In this document: one piece after another, positions 60,885-64,000 of the stretch
How positions within the stretch are numbered: the first letter of the stretch is position 1
Layout of the letters: every line of letters begins with the position of its first letter
Assembly: GCA_963578825.1 (NCBI GenBank)
Contig: CAUZDW010000010.1
Span: 1 to 64,000, forward strand
DNA: 64,000 nt
Source: JAJDNS01 sp963578825
GTDB lineage: Bacteria > Acidobacteriota > Vicinamibacteria > Fen-336
Direction: 5' to 3'
Program-made: the position numbers and the translations under genes
Notes under the pieces: model-generated
What the model saw: only the letters and a program-made list of their open reading frames with translations
What the model was told of the DNA's origin: nothing
Databases searched by the model: none

Positions 60885-61688
60885 GTGAACCGCAGCACCT
60901 TCCGCATCCCGAAGATGGACTGCGCGGCCGAGGAGCAGCTCGTGCGGATGGCCCTGGACGGGATGGACGAGGTCCGCGGGCTCTCGTTCGACCTGCCGGC
61001 GCGAACGCTGTGCGTCTGGCACGAAGGCGAGACCCACCTCGTGAGCCGAAAGCTCGACCCGCTCGCCCTCGGCGCGGTCCTCTCCGACACGGAGGAGGCC
61101 ACGTCGACACCGCCCCCCGCCGTCGGGGAGGCCACCCAGGACTCGACGGAAGCGCGCACGCTCTGGATCCTTCTGGCAATCAACGCCGTCATGTTCGTGG
61201 TCGAGCTCGTGGCTGGCTGGCTGGCGGAGTCGGCGGGCCTGATCGCCGATTCTCTGGACATGCTCGCCGATGCCACCGTCTACGGGGTCGCTCTCTACGC
61301 GGTGGGGCGGGCCGCGGCCCTCAAGCGTCGAGCCGTGCACCTCACCGGCTGGCTCCAAATCGTTCTTGCCCTCGGAGTGCTCGGCGAGGTCTTCCGACGA
61401 GCGGTGTTCGGGAGCATCCCCGAGGCTCCGACGATGATGGGGGTCTCGCTTCTCGCCCTCGCCGCCAACGTCACGTGCCTCCTCCTGATCACACGACACC
61501 GCCACTACGGTGTCCACATGATGGCGGTCTTCATCTGCTCCGCGAACGACGTGATCGCGAACGCGGGCGTGATCGTCGCCGGTGCCCTGGTGGGGTGGAC
61601 GGGCTCCAACGTGCCGGACCTGGTCATCGGGACCGGCATCGGCATCGTCGTCCTGGTCGGCGGGCTCCGGATCCTGCGTCTGCGCTAG
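60885..61688 (+). CDS. Cation diffusion facilitator with N-terminal HMA-like domain
   Basis: A 267-residue protein. The first 70 residues resemble a heavy-metal-associated domain, but the CxxC is altered to MDCAAEE, so only one Cys remains. The rest is a CDF transporter with six helices; AESAGLIADSLDMLADATVY carries the first metal-site Asp pair and MMAVFICSANDVIANAG the second. The family usually exports Zn, Co or Cd. The C-terminal cytoplasmic domain is missing, which is the short-CDF arrangement. A GTG five bases after ftcD starts it. Confidence 0.82.
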   Translation: MNRSTFRIPKMDCAAEEQLVRMALDGMDEVRGLSFDLPARTLCVWHEGETHLVSRKLDPLALGAVLSDTEEATSTPPPAVGEATQDSTEARTLWILLAINAVMFVVELVAGWLAESAGLIADSLDMLADATVYGVALYAVGRAAALKRRAVHLTGWLQIVLALGVLGEVFRRAVFGSIPEAPTMMGVSLLALAANVTCLLLITRHRHYGVHMMAVFICSANDVIANAGVIVAGALVGWTGSNVPDLVIGTGIGIVVLVGGLRILRLR

Positions 61689-62281
61689 AAGACCGTGGGG
61701 GCGCCGGCCCTGCCCAACAGGTCGCCTCGCCGCAGGAAGGCGAGCTGCGCCTCGGCCCAGATGCGGTTGCCCGCCTCGGTCGTGGTCCGGGCCAGAACCG
61801 CGTGCGGGCGGGTCGACCAGCTTCCCTCGTACTGAAGGTAGTGCGGCACGCCGGTGACCACCACGGGCACGCCGCGCTCGCGCCAGAACGTGATGGCCGC
61901 GGACAAGACGCGCATGGAATAGGCCGTCTTCTCCTCGAGGTTTGCCGTCACCGTCGTGGCGAGCCAATTGCAGAAAGGAGAACAAGCGGCTATGCCGGTT
62001 CAGGAGGATGCTGATGCGCAAGCGGAGGGGCTTCTTCTCGATGCCGAACGGGGTGAGAACGTATTCAGCCGCCCGGTCCGGCACACCGACGATCCGCTCG
62101 GGCAGACCGCGGCCGTCGAAAACCGTGTACGCCTCGTAGGCGCAGTCGTTGGCCAGGTCCGTCATGTCCACGGTGATGATCAGCAGGTCGGGGGCGTAGT
62201 CGGGAAGCACCCTGGTCGCCAGGAGGTAGTACATGAAGATGGAGTAGCTGGAGGTTCCGGTGTTGATCCGCCTGGGGATCC
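61685..62281 (-). pseudogene. SGNH/GDSL-hydrolase-like fragment, frameshifted and 5'-truncated
   Basis: The upstream part reads INTGTSSYSIFMYYLLATRV then YAPDLLIITVDMTDLAND, the block with the conserved Ser/Asn/Asp of SGNH hydrolases that act on cell-surface sugars. At LFSFLQ one base is missing near 61968 and the protein resumes as NWLATTVTANLEEKTAYSMR to the stop. The N-terminal catalytic GDS block is absent: homology begins abruptly where the dehydrogenase fragment starts on the other strand. Its stop overlaps the CDF stop on the opposite strand (CTAG). Confidence 0.6.
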
Positions 62282-62282
62282 C

Positions 62283-62767
62283 TGGTGGAAGCGATGGGCG
62301 TGAAGGAGGGGCAGACGCTGCTCGTTCGCGGCGGAACGTCGTCGATCGGAATGGCGGCGGCAACCATTGCCAAGGACCTGGGGCTGACCGTCATCTCGAC
62401 CACCCGGAACGAGACCAAGCGCGAGGCGCTGATTGAGAACGGGGCCGACCATGTCGTGATCGACACCGGCGAGGTCGCCGAGCCTGTTCGGCAGATCTTT
62501 CCCGGCGGCGTGAACGCGGTGCTCGAGCTGATCGGCACCACAACCCTCCTCGATTCGCTCGCCTGCTGCTCTCCGAAAGGCATCGTGTGCAACACTGGCA
62601 TCCTGGGCAACGCCTGGGCCATCGAGGACTTCCAGCCGATGGCCGCGATCCCGTCGCCGGTCCGGTTGACGACGTTCCTCAGCGAGACGGTGGAGGCGGC
62701 GAACGCGACCGCTGCGCTTCAGAACGCGGTCGATGCTGCGGCCGAGGGGCGGTACAGGGTCAACATC
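62283..62767 (+). pseudogene. Internal fragment of a zinc-type quinone/alcohol dehydrogenase
   Basis: The sequence enters mid-gene at VEAMGVKEGQTLLVRGGTSS and IGMAAATIAKDLGL (NADPH-binding fold), continues through GADHVVIDTG and LELIGTTTLLDSLACC, and breaks off at AAEGRYRVNI. The N-terminal domain and the last 35 or so residues are missing. The start and end are both sharp joins to unrelated sequence. It overlaps in homology with, but is not the missing part of, the fragment at 44345. Confidence 0.65.
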
Positions 62768-62806
62768 GGGTCACGTAGCCGGAGCCCGTCCGGCCGCGAA
62801 CGGCGT

Positions 62807-64000
62807 TCACCCGGCATTTCGAAACAGCGCCTCGAATCGGGGCTCGCCTCTCAGTCGCTCGAGCTCGGGCTCGTTCCGCGCCCGGGCGATCGTCAGGGCC
62901 CGACGCCCGGCAGCCGCGTGCTCGAGGGAGGCGAGCGCCTCCTCGGTCGATCCGAGCGGCCAGGGTCTCGTCGACCTCGCCGTCCTCGGCTCCCGCGTGG
63001 CGCATCGCCTCGCGCACTCGGGCCGGCGTGACGACCGCCAGCCCCGGCAGCTCACGCAGGTCGGACATCACGGTCTCCGCGATTCCCGTACCGAGCCAGT
63101 CGTCCTCGCCTCGGCCCGAGATGTTGGCAAACCCGAGGACGGCCAGGGCCTGGGCCAACTCGGCGCGAGGCAGGGCGGGTGCGCCTCGGCGCCCCGCCGC
63201 GATTCTCTCGCGGACCTCCGCCATCGAGGCCGGGCGAAGGCTCGGCTCCTTGGAGAGCATCTCCTTCACCAGCGTCTCGACCTGGGGCGCACGAGAGTCG
63301 TCGTTTTCGGCGGGCAGGGATGGCGGGGGCCGATGCAGCACCGCATCGAGGATCTGTACCGCGTTCTCGCCGGCAAAAGCTGCTTCACCGGCGACGAGCT
63401 CGTAGAGCAGCGCTCCCAGGGAGTACACGTCGGCCCGTGGATCGACTGTCTTTCCCCGCGCCTGCTCCGGAGACATGTACGCCAGCGTCCCGAGCAGCGC
63501 CCCCCCCCGACCGGGCAGCGTCGCGGCTCCACGTCGAGCCGTCCGGAGTGCCGAACACGTGCTGCTTGGCCAAACCGAAGTCCAGGATCTTGAGGTGACC
63601 GTCGGCGGTCACCATGACGTTGGAGGGTTTGATGTCCCGGTGCACGACGCCGCGGGCATGGGCCTCGCCCAGGGCTTTCGCCAGGTCGTCCACCATGTCG
63701 AGGGCTCTCTCCACGGACGGTGGTTACCTCCGCGCGTGGTCCGCCAGGGTTTCCCCGGCGACGTACTCCATGGCGATGAAGCGGATCGGGCCCTTTTCCC
63801 CTTCGACCTCGTCGATCTCGTAGATGACGGCGATGCCCGGGTGGGTGAGGGCCGCGGCGGCTCTGGCTTCGCGCAGAAGCCGAGCGTGAGCCTGCTCGTC
63901 CGTCTGCGCGTCCTCCCGCAGCCGCAATGTCTTGAGCGCTACGGTCCGGTGCAGCCGGACGTCCTCGGCGAGATACACCTCACCCATCCCGCCCACTCCG
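62807..64000 (-). pseudogene. Ser/Thr protein kinase with TolB-like domain, broken (runs off right edge)
   Basis: Reading from the right edge: glycine loop GGMGEVYLAEDVRLHRTVAL, then MEYVAGETLADHARR, an in-frame TAA at 63724-63726, then HRDIKPSNVMVTADG and ILDFGLAKQH in the same frame. A nine-G run (63500-63508) shifts the frame by one; the activation segment and lobe continue as MSPEQARGKTVDPRADVYSL. A TolB-like domain follows (ALAVLGFANISGRGEDDWLG), then the sequence jumps near 62955 to the last 30 or so residues of such a kinase (EPRFEALFRNAG-like), without the TPR region. The start lies outside the window. Three or more lesions make loss of function likely. Confidence 0.75.

Overview
The window is high-G+C bacterial DNA, almost certainly from an environmental or metagenome-assembled genome. 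Several things point towards Acidobacteriota or a similar lineage: PknB-type kinases with TolB-like domains, a two-component-propeller sensor, DUF1080, Tat-exported Gfo/Idh and sulfatase families, ATGA-coupled operons, and many GTG/TTG starts. That placement is an inference from gene content; there is no rRNA or tRNA here to confirm it. No CRISPR array or replication origin was seen.

Layout. 1-6.4 kb (minus strand): the start of a CSLREA protein, a coupled mobA / DUF4442 / CDP-alcohol phosphotransferase trio, a lipoprotein, a TonB-dependent receptor and a broken propeller-GGDEF gene. 6.6-18.7 kb: a hexuronate catabolic locus. Minus-strand genes encode a PmoA-like protein, a Gfo/Idh dehydrogenase, an FCD-GntR regulator, an SDR, a TRAP transporter (DctP, Q, M) and uronate isomerase UxaC. 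A plus-strand, translationally coupled trio encodes tagaturonate/fructuronate epimerase UxaE, a LarA-type nickel racemase homologue and a KdgK-type kinase. The two arms face away from a shared regulatory region holding a good sigma-70 promoter and a perfect inverted repeat. Canonical fructuronate reductase (UxuB) and mannonate dehydratase (UxuA) are absent, so the SDR and the LarA homologue are candidates for unassigned steps.

18.7-22.6 kb: a proline-rich membrane protein, a helically phased repeat array, and a large M14 metallopeptidase whose sequence is less G+C-rich than its neighbours. 22.7-38.4 kb: a complete respiratory complex I operon on the minus strand in circularly permuted order (CBS protein, J, K, antiporter-like, small protein, L, M, N, A, B, C, D, E-F fused, G, H, I), with four antiporter-like subunits instead of three.

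38.4-45.5 kb is a scarred region. It holds kinase relics, a frameshifted DUF1080/ethylbenzene-dehydrogenase-like gene, an outer-membrane-protein/ABC-ATPase chimera, intact gnd, a frameshifted HNH nuclease carrying a palindromic repeat, and a truncated insertion sequence with a 69-G/23-C tract. 45.6-48.5 kb: kdsC-nagB-nagA-udk amino-sugar genes. 48.6-57.4 kb: an exported carbohydrate-related set (sugar isomerase-like protein, DUF1080 lipoprotein, DoxX, Gfo/Idh, two sulfatases, NIPSNAP). 57.4-61.7 kb: fused PabB-PabC, bifunctional FtcD and a CDF transporter. 61.7-64 kb: three adjacent broken genes (SGNH hydrolase, zinc alcohol dehydrogenase, Ser/Thr kinase).

Single-base indels recur in the broken genes, several in G/C runs. 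Some pseudogene calls may therefore be sequencing errors; the chimeras, truncations and relics are harder to explain that way.
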